The position numbers were made by a program, and so were the translations under genes. Under the pieces are notes generated by a model. It ran no database searches. It was not told where the DNA came from and saw only the letters and a list, made by a program, of their open reading frames with translations. 64,000 bases of DNA, taken from NCBI RefSeq assembly GCF_000717745.1, contig NZ_JOBH01000002.1, positions 681,160 to 745,159 of the forward strand, given 5' to 3'. This stretch comes from Streptomyces violens. GTDB lineage: Bacteria; Actinomycetota; Actinomycetes; Streptomycetales; Streptomycetaceae. This document shows, in pieces, positions 33,897-46,200 of this stretch; the stretch's first letter is position 1; every line of letters begins with the position of its first letter.

Positions 33897-34239
33897 GACA
33901 CTCCCCACCCGTACGAGGGCACCCGGCCCGGGCAGGGTAACCCTATCTCTCCCGCACGTCCTTCGCGCAGCCCGGTATCAGTATTCACCTGCCCCGCAAG
34001 GGCGTTGACCAACACCATACGGAACGTCCGCGTACCGCACCTACTCCAGGCCGAGTTGACGGCGTACGGGGGCACGCGGTGGCCCCGAGCGTGCGCCCCC
34101 CATGACGGAGCGTCACCACAAGGGGCCGCGCCCCGCCCCGTATCGCTGCCGGATTGCCTCCGAAGGGGCGGCAACGGCGGCGTACGGAGGTACGTTTTCC
34201 CCACATCGCTCCTTTTGCGGGGTCGAGGGGGCTCGTGCC
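33897..34239. other. Divergent intergenic region before the Ser/Thr kinase gene
   Basis: About 340 bp between the small gene and the kinase gene. It is rich in GGAACG- and TACGG-like stretches but has no promoter I can assign with confidence. An in-frame ATG at 34102 lies in this stretch and has no ribosome site, so I use 34240. Confidence 0.45.
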
Positions 34240-36039
<1,800 letters not shown>

Positions 36040-36815
36040 CCGCTGGACTGGCCGGTGGCGGTCGGGTGGTAGGACTCCTCGACGGGATAGCGGACGCTGT
36101 GCAGCCAGGCGCTGCCCGAGCAGATCTCGTGGCCGGCGAAGGTGGTGTTGGCGTCACCGAAGGCGAAGCCGTGGTCGGCGGCCCGCTTGGCGGTGACGGC
36201 GTTGAGGTCGTCCGCCGCGGCGTTTATGGCGGCGCGCTCCTTCTCCGTGAGGCCGGCGATGCAGCTGCCGCTCAGCTTGTAGAAGCGGGGATAGCCCAGG
36301 ACGGCCACCCGGGCGTTGGGCGCCTTGCCGGAGATGGCGCTGTACACCTGGTCCAGCTTTCCGGGGAGGGTGGTGTTGATGTACGTGCGCGCCTGCTGGA
36401 CCCGGGACAGGCACGCGCTCTCGGAGTTGAGCACGCAGGTGGTCATGGTGTCGGCGAAGCCGGCGTCATTGCCGCCGACGGTCAGGGAGACCAGGGTCGT
36501 GTCACCGTTCACCGACGTCAATTGGCTGTTGATGACATCACCCGTACGGGCCCCCGAGCAGGCCGCGAAGGTGAACGAGGCGGGTGAGTTCGCGGCGGCC
36601 CAGAGGGCGGGGTACGCCTTGTTGCTGCGCTTGCAGGAGCCGCTGCCACTGTCGTAGCTGCCGGCTCCGAGGCCGGAGGAGTAGGAGTCGCCGAGCGCCA
36701 CATAGCGGGCGACGCCGTCGAGTTGGGCGGCGGAGGCGGGAGTGGTGCCGAGGAGTGCCAGGGACGAGGAGACGAGGAAGGCGGACAAGAAGCCCGCACA
36801 TCTGGAAACTCTCAT

Positions 36816-37116
36816 GGAACCTCCAATAGCAGGATCTCTGCCGCAACCGTGGTAGCAGTACGACACGGTTGATGGAAGTGTTCATGCCAACTTTGCTACC
36901 CGCGTAGAGCATTACTGGCCATGCGTCCGGCGGATTGCCGCACTATGTCGCGCCCGTGACGATCAAGCGAGGCCCTCTTGAACCCCCACCGCATCTCGGC
37001 GAATCTTTCGTCCGGGCGGACTGTCGCACCCTCAACAGCCGCTCGTAGCACACGAATCCGTGTGCCACCCCCCATGCGCACGCACCACGCGCACCTGATG
37101 AGGAGGACCCCCTCGC
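36816..37116. other. Divergent promoter region of GDSL lipase and subtilisin
   Basis: Some 300 bp separate two divergent secreted hydrolase genes. It contains the inverted repeat at 37048-37065. I cannot assign the promoters with confidence. Confidence 0.45.
37048..37065. promoter_or_regulatory. Inverted repeat in the subtilisin leader
   Basis: GCACACG-AATC-CGTGTGC is a perfect seven-bp dyad, 52-69 bases before the protease start. It could be an operator or an RNA hairpin. Confidence 0.45.
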
Positions 37117-38352
37117 ATGGCAGTGATGCGTACCACCACCAAGGTTTTCGGCCGGATTCCGGCCAGGCTCCGGATCGCCACGGCGATCACCGCCGCGTCG
37201 GCCGCCGTCACCCTCGGCGTCACCGCGCTCCCGGCCCAGGCCGCGCCCGCCGAGGGCACGGTCATCGGCGCGGGCGCCAAGAACGCCGTCCAGGGCAGCT
37301 ACCTCGTCACCCTGAAGAAGTCCGCGGGCCTCAAGGCCGCGTCCGCCGACGGCAGACGCCTGATATCCGCGCACGGCGGCACCGTGCAGCACACGTACAC
37401 CGCCGCCCTCAACGGCTACTCGGCCCACCTCTCCGCGGCGGAGGCGAGACGCCTCGCCGCCGACCCGGCCGTGGACCAGGTGTTCCAGGACACGACGGTG
37501 CACGCCACCGGCACCCAGGCCAACCCGCCGTCCTGGGGCCTGGACCGCATCGACCAGACGAACCTCCCGCTGAACCGGAGTTATACGTACCCGGACAGCG
37601 CCGGAAGCGGTACCACCGTGTACGTCATCGACACCGGGGTCCGGATCAGCCACCAGGACTTCGGCGGCCGCGCGGTGAACGGCTACGACGCCGTGGACAA
37701 TGACAACGTCGCGCAGGACGGCAACGGCCACGGCACCCATGTCGCGGCCACCGCGGCGGGCACCAGCTACGGCGTCGCCAAGAAGGCCAAGGTCGTCGCC
37801 GTACGGGTGCTCAACAACTCCGGTTCCGGCACCACCGCCGGGGTCATCGCCGGCATCGACTGGGTCACCAAGAACCACAGCGGCCCGTCGGTGGCGAACA
37901 TGTCGCTGGGCGGCGGCGCGAGCACCGCGCTGGACACCGCCGTGAAGAACTCCATCGCGAGCGGCGTGACGTACGCCGTCGCGGCCGGCAACAGCAACCT
38001 GGACGCGAACACCTCCTCGCCGGCCCGCGTCCCCGAAGCGCTCACCATCGGCGCCACCACCAGCACCGACGCCCGCGCCAGCTACTCCAACTACGGTTCC
38101 CGCCTCGACCTGTTCGCGCCCGGCAGCAGCATCACCAGCGCCTGGCGGACCTCCGACACCGCCACCAACACCATCTCCGGTACGTCCATGGCCACCCCGC
38201 ACGTAGCCGGCGCGGCCGCCGTCTACCTCGCCGGGCACCCCTCGGCCTCGCCCGCCGCCGTGTCGAGCGCCCTGGTCGGCGGCGCCACGTCCGGCGTCGT
38301 GACCAGCCCGGGCAGCGGTTCACCGAACAAGCTCCTGAAGATCGTTCCGTAA
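37117..38352 (+). CDS. Secreted S8 (subtilisin-type) serine protease precursor
   Basis: 411 residues: Sec signal (to about 43), I9-type propeptide (about 60-130), then the S8 catalytic domain. The triad is Asp172 (VIDTGV), His205 (GNGHGTHVA) and Ser357 (GTSMATPHVAG). It resembles proteinase-K-like alkaline proteases of actinomycetes. The ATG at 37117 follows GAGGAGG. No C-terminal P-domain or anchor. Confidence 0.95.
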   Translation: MAVMRTTTKVFGRIPARLRIATAITAASAAVTLGVTALPAQAAPAEGTVIGAGAKNAVQGSYLVTLKKSAGLKAASADGRRLISAHGGTVQHTYTAALNGYSAHLSAAEARRLAADPAVDQVFQDTTVHATGTQANPPSWGLDRIDQTNLPLNRSYTYPDSAGSGTTVYVIDTGVRISHQDFGGRAVNGYDAVDNDNVAQDGNGHGTHVAATAAGTSYGVAKKAKVVAVRVLNNSGSGTTAGVIAGIDWVTKNHSGPSVANMSLGGGASTALDTAVKNSIASGVTYAVAAGNSNLDANTSSPARVPEALTIGATTSTDARASYSNYGSRLDLFAPGSSITSAWRTSDTATNTISGTSMATPHVAGAAAVYLAGHPSASPAAVSSALVGGATSGVVTSPGSGSPNKLLKIVP

Positions 38353-38401
38353 CCTCCGGGCGCCCGCACACGCCGGTGCCCACCACGTTTCGGACACGAC
38401 C

Positions 38402-38416
38402 GGAATCAACAATTCC
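38402..38416. repeat. GGAAT-N5-ATTCC dyad
   Basis: Perfect five-bp dyad 50 bases after the protease stop, in the 237-bp space before the polysaccharide locus. It may be an operator for the genes that follow or part of a terminator. Confidence 0.35.
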
Positions 38417-38589
38417 ATAGCCTGTACCACAGTTTGCAGGCGAGCCGCGTCCACCGCGACCAGTGCGGCGGACGTGGCTCGTTCACGTCTTCTTTGCATC
38501 TTGACGAGCACCCGGCAGCCGCGCCACATTGAAGCCCGGCATCGGGTGCTTATGAGCATCAGGCCGCTTTATGGGGGGCAAAGCTGCCA

Positions 38590-39003
38590 ATGCAGACCAA
38601 GACCATCAACAGCAACAGATCGAGCGGCAGCAGACCGGCCCGGGGGGAGCCGATGCCGCTGCTCGCGGGCGCCGCCGTCGCGGTGGGGGGTGTGGGTGCC
38701 GTGCTGGCGCTCGCCGACCTCGACTCGCCGCTGCGCGCACCCTTCACGCTCTTCTTCCTGCTCGGCGCGCCGGCGGCGGCCATCGCCGCCGCCCTGGGAC
38801 GCCTGGACCCGCTCAGCCGCACGGTGGTCGCGGGCGCGGGGGCTCTCGCGGTCGACATGCTGGTCGCCCAGACGATGCTGTCGCTGCACGTGTGGTCGGC
38901 GCGCGGCGGGGTCGTGGCTGTGGCGGCGATCAGCGGCACCCTCTTTCTGCTGGCGAGCGTGGTGCGCCGGGGTGCGTCCGCGCCAGAGGCACGGACGGAC
39001 TGA
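38590..39003 (+). CDS. Small four-helix membrane protein
   Basis: 137 residues: short cytoplasmic N-terminus, then four hydrophobic segments (about 22-44, 49-71, 76-98, 103-126). No known family. Two bases separate its stop from the next gene, so it is in the same operon as the acyltransferase and probably part of the polysaccharide machinery. The ATG at 38590 lacks a strong ribosome site. Confidence 0.7.
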   Translation: MQTKTINSNRSSGSRPARGEPMPLLAGAAVAVGGVGAVLALADLDSPLRAPFTLFFLLGAPAAAIAAALGRLDPLSRTVVAGAGALAVDMLVAQTMLSLHVWSARGGVVAVAAISGTLFLLASVVRRGASAPEARTD

Positions 39004-39004
39004 A

Positions 39005-40147
39005 GTGGACATCAGCGTGTACCGCCCCGGCGAACTGAGCGGCGCCGACCGGGCGGCGTGGACCGCCGTGCAGTCCCAGGCACACCTCCTAGGCGCACCG
39101 GTCCTGGCCAACCCTTTCCTCGCACCGGAGTTCGCGCTCGCGGTGGGCCGCTGCCGCCGCGGCGTGCGGATCGCGGTGATCAGGGAGGACGGTGAGCCGG
39201 CCGCGTTCCTGCCCTTCCAGCGGACCGCGCTGGGCGTGGGACGGGCGATCGGCCTCGGCGTCTCGGACGCCCAGGGCCTGGTGCACCGGCCCGGCTTCCA
39301 GTGGGACGCGCGCGAGCTGCTGCACGCGTGCGGGCTGGCGGTGCTGGAGTTCGACCACCTGGTCGAGGGCCAGAAGCCCTTCGAGGCGCAGCCGTTGCAG
39401 CCCTTCCCGTCCCCGGTGATCGACGTGGACCAGGGCTTCGAGGCGTACTTGGCCCGGCTGCGGAAGCAGTCGCCGAAGTTCACCCGCACCACCCTCGCCA
39501 AGGAGCGCAAGCTCGGGCGGGACGTGGGCGAGGTGCGGTACGTCCACGACGAGCGGGATCCGGCCGTTCTGCGCAGACTCATCGACTGGAAATCGGCGCA
39601 GTACCGAAGAACGGGACGCAGCGACCGCTTCGCGCGGCCGTGGATCACGCACCTGGTGGAGCAGCTTTTCCACACCCGCACCGACTCCTTCGCGGGCGTG
39701 CTGTCGGTCCTGTACGCCGGCGAGCGGCCGGTCGCCGCGCACTTCGGGCTGCGTTCGGAGCGGGTGCTGGCGTGCTGGTTCCCTGCGTACGACCCGGAGT
39801 TCGCGAAATTCTCGCCTGGGCTGATCCTGCATCTGCGGATGGCCGAGGGGGCCGCCGCGGATTCCATGGCGTACCTGGATCTCGGCCGCGGCGAGAAGGA
39901 GTACAAGGACTCCTTCAAGACACGCGAAATTCAGGTTTCCGAAGGGTGGGTGACGCGGCGCCATCCGGTGGCGCTGGGACATCGCGCGCGGCGCGCTCCG
40001 GTAAAGGCACTGCGGAACACCGTGGTGACCCGGCCGGAATTGTTCGAGCCGGCCGACCGCCTGCTCAAACGGATGGGCCGAATCCGTACCGGAGAACTCG
40101 GAGCAGCCCGCACCCTTTCCGCCGACAAGACAAAAGGGGATTTGTAG
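39005..40147 (+). CDS. CelD/FemAB-like GNAT acyltransferase
   Basis: 380 residues. The overall pattern fits the BioF2/CelD acetyltransferase_6 fold found in exopolysaccharide and cellulose loci: LPFQRTALG, a central FDHL...QPFPSPVIDV, KSPKFTRTTLAKERKLGR-type basic helix, GVLSVLYAGERPVAAHFGLR (acyl-CoA-site strand) and YLDLGRGEKEYKDSFKTRE at the end. It likely acylates a sugar or transfers an amino-acyl group. The start is GTG 39005. It directly follows the small membrane protein gene. Confidence 0.82.
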   Translation: MDISVYRPGELSGADRAAWTAVQSQAHLLGAPVLANPFLAPEFALAVGRCRRGVRIAVIREDGEPAAFLPFQRTALGVGRAIGLGVSDAQGLVHRPGFQWDARELLHACGLAVLEFDHLVEGQKPFEAQPLQPFPSPVIDVDQGFEAYLARLRKQSPKFTRTTLAKERKLGRDVGEVRYVHDERDPAVLRRLIDWKSAQYRRTGRSDRFARPWITHLVEQLFHTRTDSFAGVLSVLYAGERPVAAHFGLRSERVLACWFPAYDPEFAKFSPGLILHLRMAEGAAADSMAYLDLGRGEKEYKDSFKTREIQVSEGWVTRRHPVALGHRARRAPVKALRNTVVTRPELFEPADRLLKRMGRIRTGELGAARTLSADKTKGDL

Positions 40148-40462
40148 TTCCAGCTCTTGCCATAGAGTGTCAATCATCAATACGGTCGTACAATCCACCC
40201 GCAACGGATCGTCATGAAGCGGCTCTAGGGGAGGGCTCAAGCGCCGCGACGGGGCCCGATGCGGGGCGCGGTAGGGGGGTGCCGTGCTCGATACGTGTGC
40301 CAGCGTCGAGCCACGAGCCGCGGAAACACGCATGCCAGCTCGCTCTCTCGGTCCGGTGTTCCATGCCGTGCTGAGCAGAGTGTGAACCCCCCTTTCGAAC
40401 CGGAAACACATCCGGGCTGCCCGGGGGTGGGCGGCCTACCGGACGAGAGGGAAAAAAGACTC
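40148..40462. other. Intergenic region inside the polysaccharide locus
   Basis: A 315-bp space between the acyltransferase and the first glycosyltransferase. It holds the candidate promoter at 40157-40186 and a CCGGGCTGCCCGGG hairpin near 40413. The long leader of the glycosyltransferase operon may be regulated. Confidence 0.5.
40157..40186 (+). promoter_or_regulatory. Candidate promoter of the glycosyltransferase operon
   Basis: -35 TTGCCA at 40157-40162, 18-base spacer, -10 TACGGT at 40181-40186. Start of transcription would leave a leader of about 270 bases. Confidence 0.4.
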
Positions 40463-41275
40463 ATGAGCTCGTTCCTTCGCCCTGCGGAGACGGATCAGAA
40501 ATCCGCCGCGCGGATTCCCGCACAGGCGCAATACCGACCCGTTTCCTCGCACTTGGCGATTGCTCCGCCGGTCAGCGTCGTGATACCGGCGATGAACGAA
40601 GCGGAAAATCTCCCGTACGTCTTCAAGACGCTTCCGGACTGGATCCATGAAGTGGTCCTGGTGGACGGGAATTCCACCGACGACACCGTGCAGGTGGCGC
40701 GGGACCTGTGGCCGGACGTCACGGTCGTGAAGCAGCGCGGCAAGGGCAAGGGGGATGCCCTGATCAGTGGCTTCGCGGCGTGCACCGGCGAGATCATCGT
40801 CATGATCGACGCGGACGGCTCGGCCGACGGCGGCGAGATCGTCTCCTATGTCTCGGCGCTGGTCGGCGGTGCCGACTTCGCCAAGGGCTCGCGGTTCGCC
40901 AACGGCGGCGGCACCGACGACATGACGCCCATCCGCAAGCTGGGCAACCGTGTGCTGACCACCCTGGTCAACACCAAGTTCGGCGCCCGCTACACCGACC
41001 TGTGCTACGGCTACAACGCCTTCTGGCGGCACTGCCTGGACGAGATCGCGCTGGACTGCGCGGGCTTCGAGGTCGAGACGCTGATGAACATCCGCGTCGT
41101 CAAGGCGGGATTGCGCGTCCAGGAGATCCCCAGCCACGAGTACAACCGCATCCACGGCGTCAGCAATCTGCGCGCGGTCCGGGACGGCATCCGCGTCCTG
41201 AAGGTCATCCTGCGCGAACGCGGCACCCGTAAGCGTGCGGTGCGGCCCGCCTTGATCACGGGAGAGGTGTCTTGA
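40463..41275 (+). CDS. Glycosyltransferase family 2 (dolichol-phosphate-mannose-synthase-like)
   Basis: 270 residues, GT-A fold. PPVSVVIPAMNEAENLPYVF at the start, VDGNSTDDT, and the DxD motif MIDADGSADGGE. No transmembrane helix at the C-terminus. It may transfer a sugar to a lipid carrier. The ATG at 40463 follows GAGAGGGA. The next gene starts on a TTG that overlaps its stop, so translation is coupled. Confidence 0.92.
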   Translation: MSSFLRPAETDQKSAARIPAQAQYRPVSSHLAIAPPVSVVIPAMNEAENLPYVFKTLPDWIHEVVLVDGNSTDDTVQVARDLWPDVTVVKQRGKGKGDALISGFAACTGEIIVMIDADGSADGGEIVSYVSALVGGADFAKGSRFANGGGTDDMTPIRKLGNRVLTTLVNTKFGARYTDLCYGYNAFWRHCLDEIALDCAGFEVETLMNIRVVKAGLRVQEIPSHEYNRIHGVSNLRAVRDGIRVLKVILRERGTRKRAVRPALITGEVS

Positions 41276-42381
41276 GCGTCCGCATCTCCGTGGTGATCTG
41301 CGTGTACACCGAGGACCGCTGGGGCGACATTCTCGCCGCGGCGGCCTCGGTGCGTGACCAGCTCCACCCGGCACACGAGATCCTGCTCGTCGTCGACCAC
41401 AACCCGGCCCTGCTGACGCGGCTGCGCACGCAGTTCGCCGGGGCCACCGACATCAGCGTGCTGCCCAACGCCGGGCCCAGAGGTCTCTCCGCGGGCCGCA
41501 ACACCGGCGTCGCGGAGTCCACCGGCGAGGTCATCGCCTTCCTCGACGACGACGCGGTCGCCGAGCGCGAATGGCTGCTGCACTTCGCCGAGGGGTACGC
41601 CGACCCGAGGGTGATGGCCATCGGCGGCCGCACCGAACCGGTCTGGGCATCCGGGCGCCGCCCCGACTGGTTCCCCCGGGAGTTCGACTGGGTCGTCGGC
41701 TGCACCTACCTCGGCCTGCCGCCGGGCCGGACCCGGGTGCGCAACGTCCTCGGCGGCAACGCCTCGTTCCGCCGCGAGGCGTTCGAGATCGCCGGCGGGT
41801 TCGCCACCGGCATCGGCCGGGACGGCGACAAGCGGCCGCTGGGCTGCGAGGAGACCGAGCTCTGCATCCGGCTCACCCGCGCGTGCCCGGACGCCGTCCT
41901 GCTCATCGACGACCGCTCGGTGATCCACCACCGGGTCCCCGCGGGCCGCGAGCGCTTCGCGTACTTCCGTACTCGCGCCTACGCGGAGGGCCTCTCCAAG
42001 GCCCTGGTCGCGCGCAGCGTCGGCACCCAGGACGGGCTGGCGACGGAGCGCCGCTACACCACCCGCGTGCTGCCCGCCGGGGTGGCGCGCGGCGTCCGCG
42101 ACGCGCTGCTGCGCAGGCCGGGCGGCGCCGCCCGGGCGGGCGCGATCGTCGCGGGCGTGGCGGCCGCGGCCGGCGGCTATCTGGTCGGCACCGCCCGCAC
42201 CCGCCGCTCCGGCGGCGGATTCGTGATCGCGGCGGTACCGGGCCCCGCGCCGGACACAGCGAGCGAACCGCCCCCGGCCGAACCGGTACGGCTGACCGTA
42301 CGGGCCGAGAAGCCCGCGCGCGGCGACGCTCAGGTCCCCGGCACGGGAGTGCTGCGCGGCGACGAGGGGGCGGTCGCATGA
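41272..42381 (+). CDS. Glycosyltransferase family 2
   Basis: 369 residues. RISVVICVYTEDRWGDI, the DDD metal motif in AFLDDDAVAE, GGNASFRREAF, and the ED-type CEETELCIRL. A hydrophobic stretch near 285-305 (AGAIVAGVAAAAGGYLVGTA) could be a membrane anchor, and a Pro-rich tail follows. The TTG start at 41272 overlaps the upstream stop by four bases (TTGA). The stop overlaps the next start as ATGA. Confidence 0.9.
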   Translation: MSVRISVVICVYTEDRWGDILAAAASVRDQLHPAHEILLVVDHNPALLTRLRTQFAGATDISVLPNAGPRGLSAGRNTGVAESTGEVIAFLDDDAVAEREWLLHFAEGYADPRVMAIGGRTEPVWASGRRPDWFPREFDWVVGCTYLGLPPGRTRVRNVLGGNASFRREAFEIAGGFATGIGRDGDKRPLGCEETELCIRLTRACPDAVLLIDDRSVIHHRVPAGRERFAYFRTRAYAEGLSKALVARSVGTQDGLATERRYTTRVLPAGVARGVRDALLRRPGGAARAGAIVAGVAAAAGGYLVGTARTRRSGGGFVIAAVPGPAPDTASEPPPAEPVRLTVRAEKPARGDAQVPGTGVLRGDEGAVA

Positions 42382-43238
42382 CCGGCCTCGCGGGCACCGG
42401 CCTCGAAGGCACCGGGCTGGGAGGCACCGGCCTCGAAGGCACCGCCCTCTCCCCCGTGCCGATCCTCATGTACCACGCGGTCGCCCACAAGCCGGCCCCC
42501 GCGACGCACGCCCTGTCCGTCGCGCCCGGCGCGTTCGCCGAGCAGATGGCGGTCCTGGACGACGAGGGGTACCACCCGCTGACCACCGCGCAGCTCGCGG
42601 CGGCCTGGCGGGACGCCGCCCCGCTGCCCGACCGCCCGGTGCTGATCACCTTCGACGACGGCTACGAGGGCGTGCACCGCCACGCCCTGCCCGTCCTGGC
42701 CAAGTACGGCTTCCCGGCCACCCTGTTCGTCTCCACCGGCTGGCTGCCGGGGCCGTACGACACCGGTGGCGCGCTGGACACCATGCTCGGCTGGGACCAG
42801 GTGCGGGAGCTGGCCGCTGCCGGGGTGGAGATCGGCGGCCACAGCCACACCCACCCCCAGCTCGACCAGCTCGCCGACGACCGGCTCTGGTCCGAGGTGC
42901 TGCGCTGCAAGGCGATCGTGGCCGAGCAACTGGGCGCGGCCCCGGTGTCCTTCGCCTACCCGTACGGCTATTCCAGCCGGCGGGTGCGGCGCACGGTGCG
43001 CGCCGCCGGCTTCCACCAGTCGCTGGCCGTCGGCAACGATCTGGCCGGGCGCCGGCAGGGCCCGTATGCGCTGCGCCGGCTGACCGTGCGGCGCAGCACG
43101 GACCTGGCGGAGTTCCGGCGGATCGTCGCGGGCGAGGCCATCGGCCGCACCTTCGCCAAGGACCGCGTCCTCACCAAGGGCTACGCCCTGCTCCGCAGAT
43201 CGCGTCAGGCGATCCGGCTCTGCACGCCCGGGGACTGA
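42378..43238 (+). CDS. Polysaccharide deacetylase (NodB/CE4)
   Basis: 286 residues. NodB motifs: VLITFDDGYEG (motif 1, catalytic Asp and metal Asp), EIGGHSHTHPQL (motif 2, metal His), FAYPYGYSSRR (motif 3). So it N-deacetylates a GlcNAc- or similar polymer. No signal peptide is visible, which is unusual; the N-terminus instead has a ten-residue repeat (TGLEGTGLGG). It may act on a lipid-linked intermediate inside the cell. The ATG start overlaps the upstream stop (ATGA). Confidence 0.9.
   Translation: MTGLAGTGLEGTGLGGTGLEGTALSPVPILMYHAVAHKPAPATHALSVAPGAFAEQMAVLDDEGYHPLTTAQLAAAWRDAAPLPDRPVLITFDDGYEGVHRHALPVLAKYGFPATLFVSTGWLPGPYDTGGALDTMLGWDQVRELAAAGVEIGGHSHTHPQLDQLADDRLWSEVLRCKAIVAEQLGAAPVSFAYPYGYSSRRVRRTVRAAGFHQSLAVGNDLAGRRQGPYALRRLTVRRSTDLAEFRRIVAGEAIGRTFAKDRVLTKGYALLRRSRQAIRLCTPGD
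42393..42444 (+). repeat. 22-bp direct repeat with 30-bp period in the deacetylase start
   Basis: A 22-base unit starting GGCACCGGCCTCGAAGGCAC occurs at 42393-42414 and 42423-42444. It codes for the repeated GTGLEGT-type residues at the N-terminus and could vary in copy number between strains. Confidence 0.6.
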
Positions 43239-43282
43239 CCCCGCGCGCCACAGCGCCGACGCAATGCCGTCAGTGGGGCCCG

Positions 43283-46200
43283 GTGACAGACAGTGCCGGG
43301 CCTCAGGAAAGGGAACCCGAGCCAGTGTCTGACACGACCACCCGGACCGAGGAACGCACGCAGGACCCGGCACCGGACGGGCGCAAGCTGCGGTTCCCGG
43401 GGCGCGGCGGCGGTACGCCCCTCTTCCGCAACGCCTACGCGCTGATGCTCAACACGGGCATATCCGGGCTGCTGGGCCTCGGCTTCTGGCTGGTCGCCGC
43501 GCGCTACTACACCGAGTCCGCGGTCGGCCAGGGCTCGGCCGCGATCGCCGCGATGAAGCTGCTCGCCGGACTCACCGCGCTGACGCTGACCGGCGCGCTG
43601 GCCCGCTTCATCCCGGTCGCCGGGCGGGCGACGGGCCGGCTGGTCTTCCGTACGTACGCGGGCAGTTCGCTGGTCGTGGCGGTGGCCGCCGGCGTCTTCC
43701 TGCTCACCCTGGACCTGTGGGGCCCCTCGTACCGCTTCCTGCACGGCCCGCTCAACGGGCTGGGCTTCATCGTGGCGGTGATCGCCTGGTCGCTGCTGAC
43801 CCTGCAGGACGGCGTACTCACCGGGCTGCGCAGCGCCCTGTGGGTGCCGGTGGGCAATCTGGTCTTCTCCGCGGTGAAGCTGGCGCTGCTGGTCGCGATG
43901 GCGGCGGCGATCCCCACCGCGGGCGTCTTCGTGTCCTGGGTCGCGGCGATCGCGGTGTCCGTGATCCCGCTGGGCTGGCTGGTCTTCCGGCGCCTCGTGC
44001 CGCGCCACATCGCGGCCACCGCGCGCACCGTACGGCCGCCCTCGCTGCGCGAGATGGGCCGTTTCCTGGCCGGCGACTACACCGGCTCCCTCTTCTCGCT
44101 CGCGGTGGTCTACCTCGTACCGGTCATCGTCGCCTCGCAGGTCAGCGCGGCCGACAACGCGTACTTCTACATCACCACCACGATCGGCGGCACGGTCAAC
44201 CTGCTCGCCACCAACATGGGCGCCTCGCTGACCGTGGAGGGCTCGCACGACCCGGCGCGGCTGGCGGAGAACACCCGCGCGGCGCTGCGCCGGATGGTCC
44301 GCATCATGCTCCCGGTCGCCCTCTTCCTCTTCGTCTGCGCGCCGTACATCCTCGGCGTGTTCGGCAAGGGGTACGCGGACGCCGCGACGCCGCTGCTGCG
44401 CTGGTTCGCGGTCGGCGCGGTGCTGCGCGTGGTGATGGAGACGTACTTCGCGGTGCTGCGCGCGCAGAGCCGGACCTCGGGCCTCGCCTACCTCCAGGGC
44501 CTGCTGTGCCTCCTCGTGCTCGGCCTGACGCTGCTGCTGCTGCCGCGGATGGGGCTGGCCGGCGCGGGCGTCGCGGAGGTGTGCAGCCTGGCCGTGATCG
44601 CCTCGATCGCGACGGTGAAGCTGTACGGCGTGGTCCGCGGCCGCCCGGTGGCGCCGCTGGCCAAGGCACCGGCCGACGGGGTGGCCCCCGACGGCGACCT
44701 GGCGGACCTGGCGATGCACGGCGACCTGGGCGACGCGGTACGCGCGCCCTCATGGGCGCAGCGCGCCCGGCTCGACGTGGACACGATGCCGCTGGGTGTC
44801 CACGTGGACTTCGATCACATGGAACGCCGGCCGGATGTACGGCCACCGTTGGGGGAGGAGCCGGTGGCGGAGGCATACCGGAAGACGGCGAGCGCCGGTA
44901 CGGGCGCGCCGCCGCCTCCCGGGAAGCCGTCCTGGGCGAAGGAGACCGCGCAGGAAGCCGCGCCGGAGCCCGGTGGCCCGGCGGAGGCGCACACGCTGCC
45001 GCTGCCGGTCGTCTCCCCGTCGAGCGCCTCGGAGGCGCACACCGTACGACTGCCGAAGGTCACTCCGGCGGCCGCGGCCCCGGCCGCTCCTGCCGCGGCC
45101 CCGCGCGGCGGCCTGGCAGTCCGTCTCGCCGCACGCGCCGACCTCGGCGTCTGGGCCCTGCTCGGCACCGCGCTCGCGCTCTTCTGGCTGCCGCTGCGCG
45201 GGATGGGCGACGCCGACCTGGACCGGATGGGCGGGCTCGGCCTGATCTCCGTCCTGCCGGTCGCAACACTGGTCGGCGCCGCCCTGCTCGCCGTGGCCTT
45301 CGCCGCGGCGCTGTGGCTCTCCCGGCCGCGCCGGGTCCTGCTGACGGCGACACTCCTCCTGACGGTCGTGGCGCTGCACGCGCTGCCCGCCGTCCTGGAG
45401 GCGGAGCCGCGCTTCGCCACCGCCTGGCAGCACCTGGGCTTCCTGGACTACATCGGCCGCACCGGCACCGCCGTACCGGACCTTGACGCGCGCTGGAGCT
45501 GGCCGGGCTTCTTCGCCGGGGCGCAGTTCCTCGCCGAGGCGTGCGGCGTCACCGGCTTTGACGCGCTGCTCCGCTGGTGGCCGCTGACCATCCAACTCCT
45601 GTACCTCGCTCCCGTGTTCCTGCTGCTGCGCTCCGTACGGGCGGACTGGCGCGCGAAGTGGAGCGCGGCATGGCTGTTCGCGCTGTGCGGCTGGGTCGGC
45701 CAGGACTACTTCTCCCCGCAGGGCTTCACGTACCTGCTCTACCTCGTGTTCGTCGCGGTCCTCCTGGTGTGGTTCCGCGACCCCCGGGTGCTGCCCGGCA
45801 AGCTGCGCCCCGGGGAGGCCGAGGTGCGCCCGGCGGAGCGCGGACAGCGCGCGGCCCTGCTCTGCATACTGATCGCCCTGTTCACGGTCTCCGTGGCGGG
45901 CCACCAGCTCACGCCCTTCGTGATGCTCGGCGTGCTCGTCTTCCTGGTGTTCGTGCGCCGTTCGACGCTGCGCGGCCTGCCCCTGTTGCTCGGCGTACTG
46001 GTCGTCTTCTGGATCGGCTTCCTCGCCGAGCCCTACTGGTCGGGCCACTTCGACGAGCTGTTCGGCGGCATCGGGGGCCTCGGCTCCAATGTCACCTCCT
46101 CCGTGGCGGGCCGTATCGAGGGCGGCAGCAGCACTCACAAGCTCGTCCTGTACACCCGGGTCCTGCTGGCCGGTTCGGTGCTCGCGCTGGCGTGCTGGGG

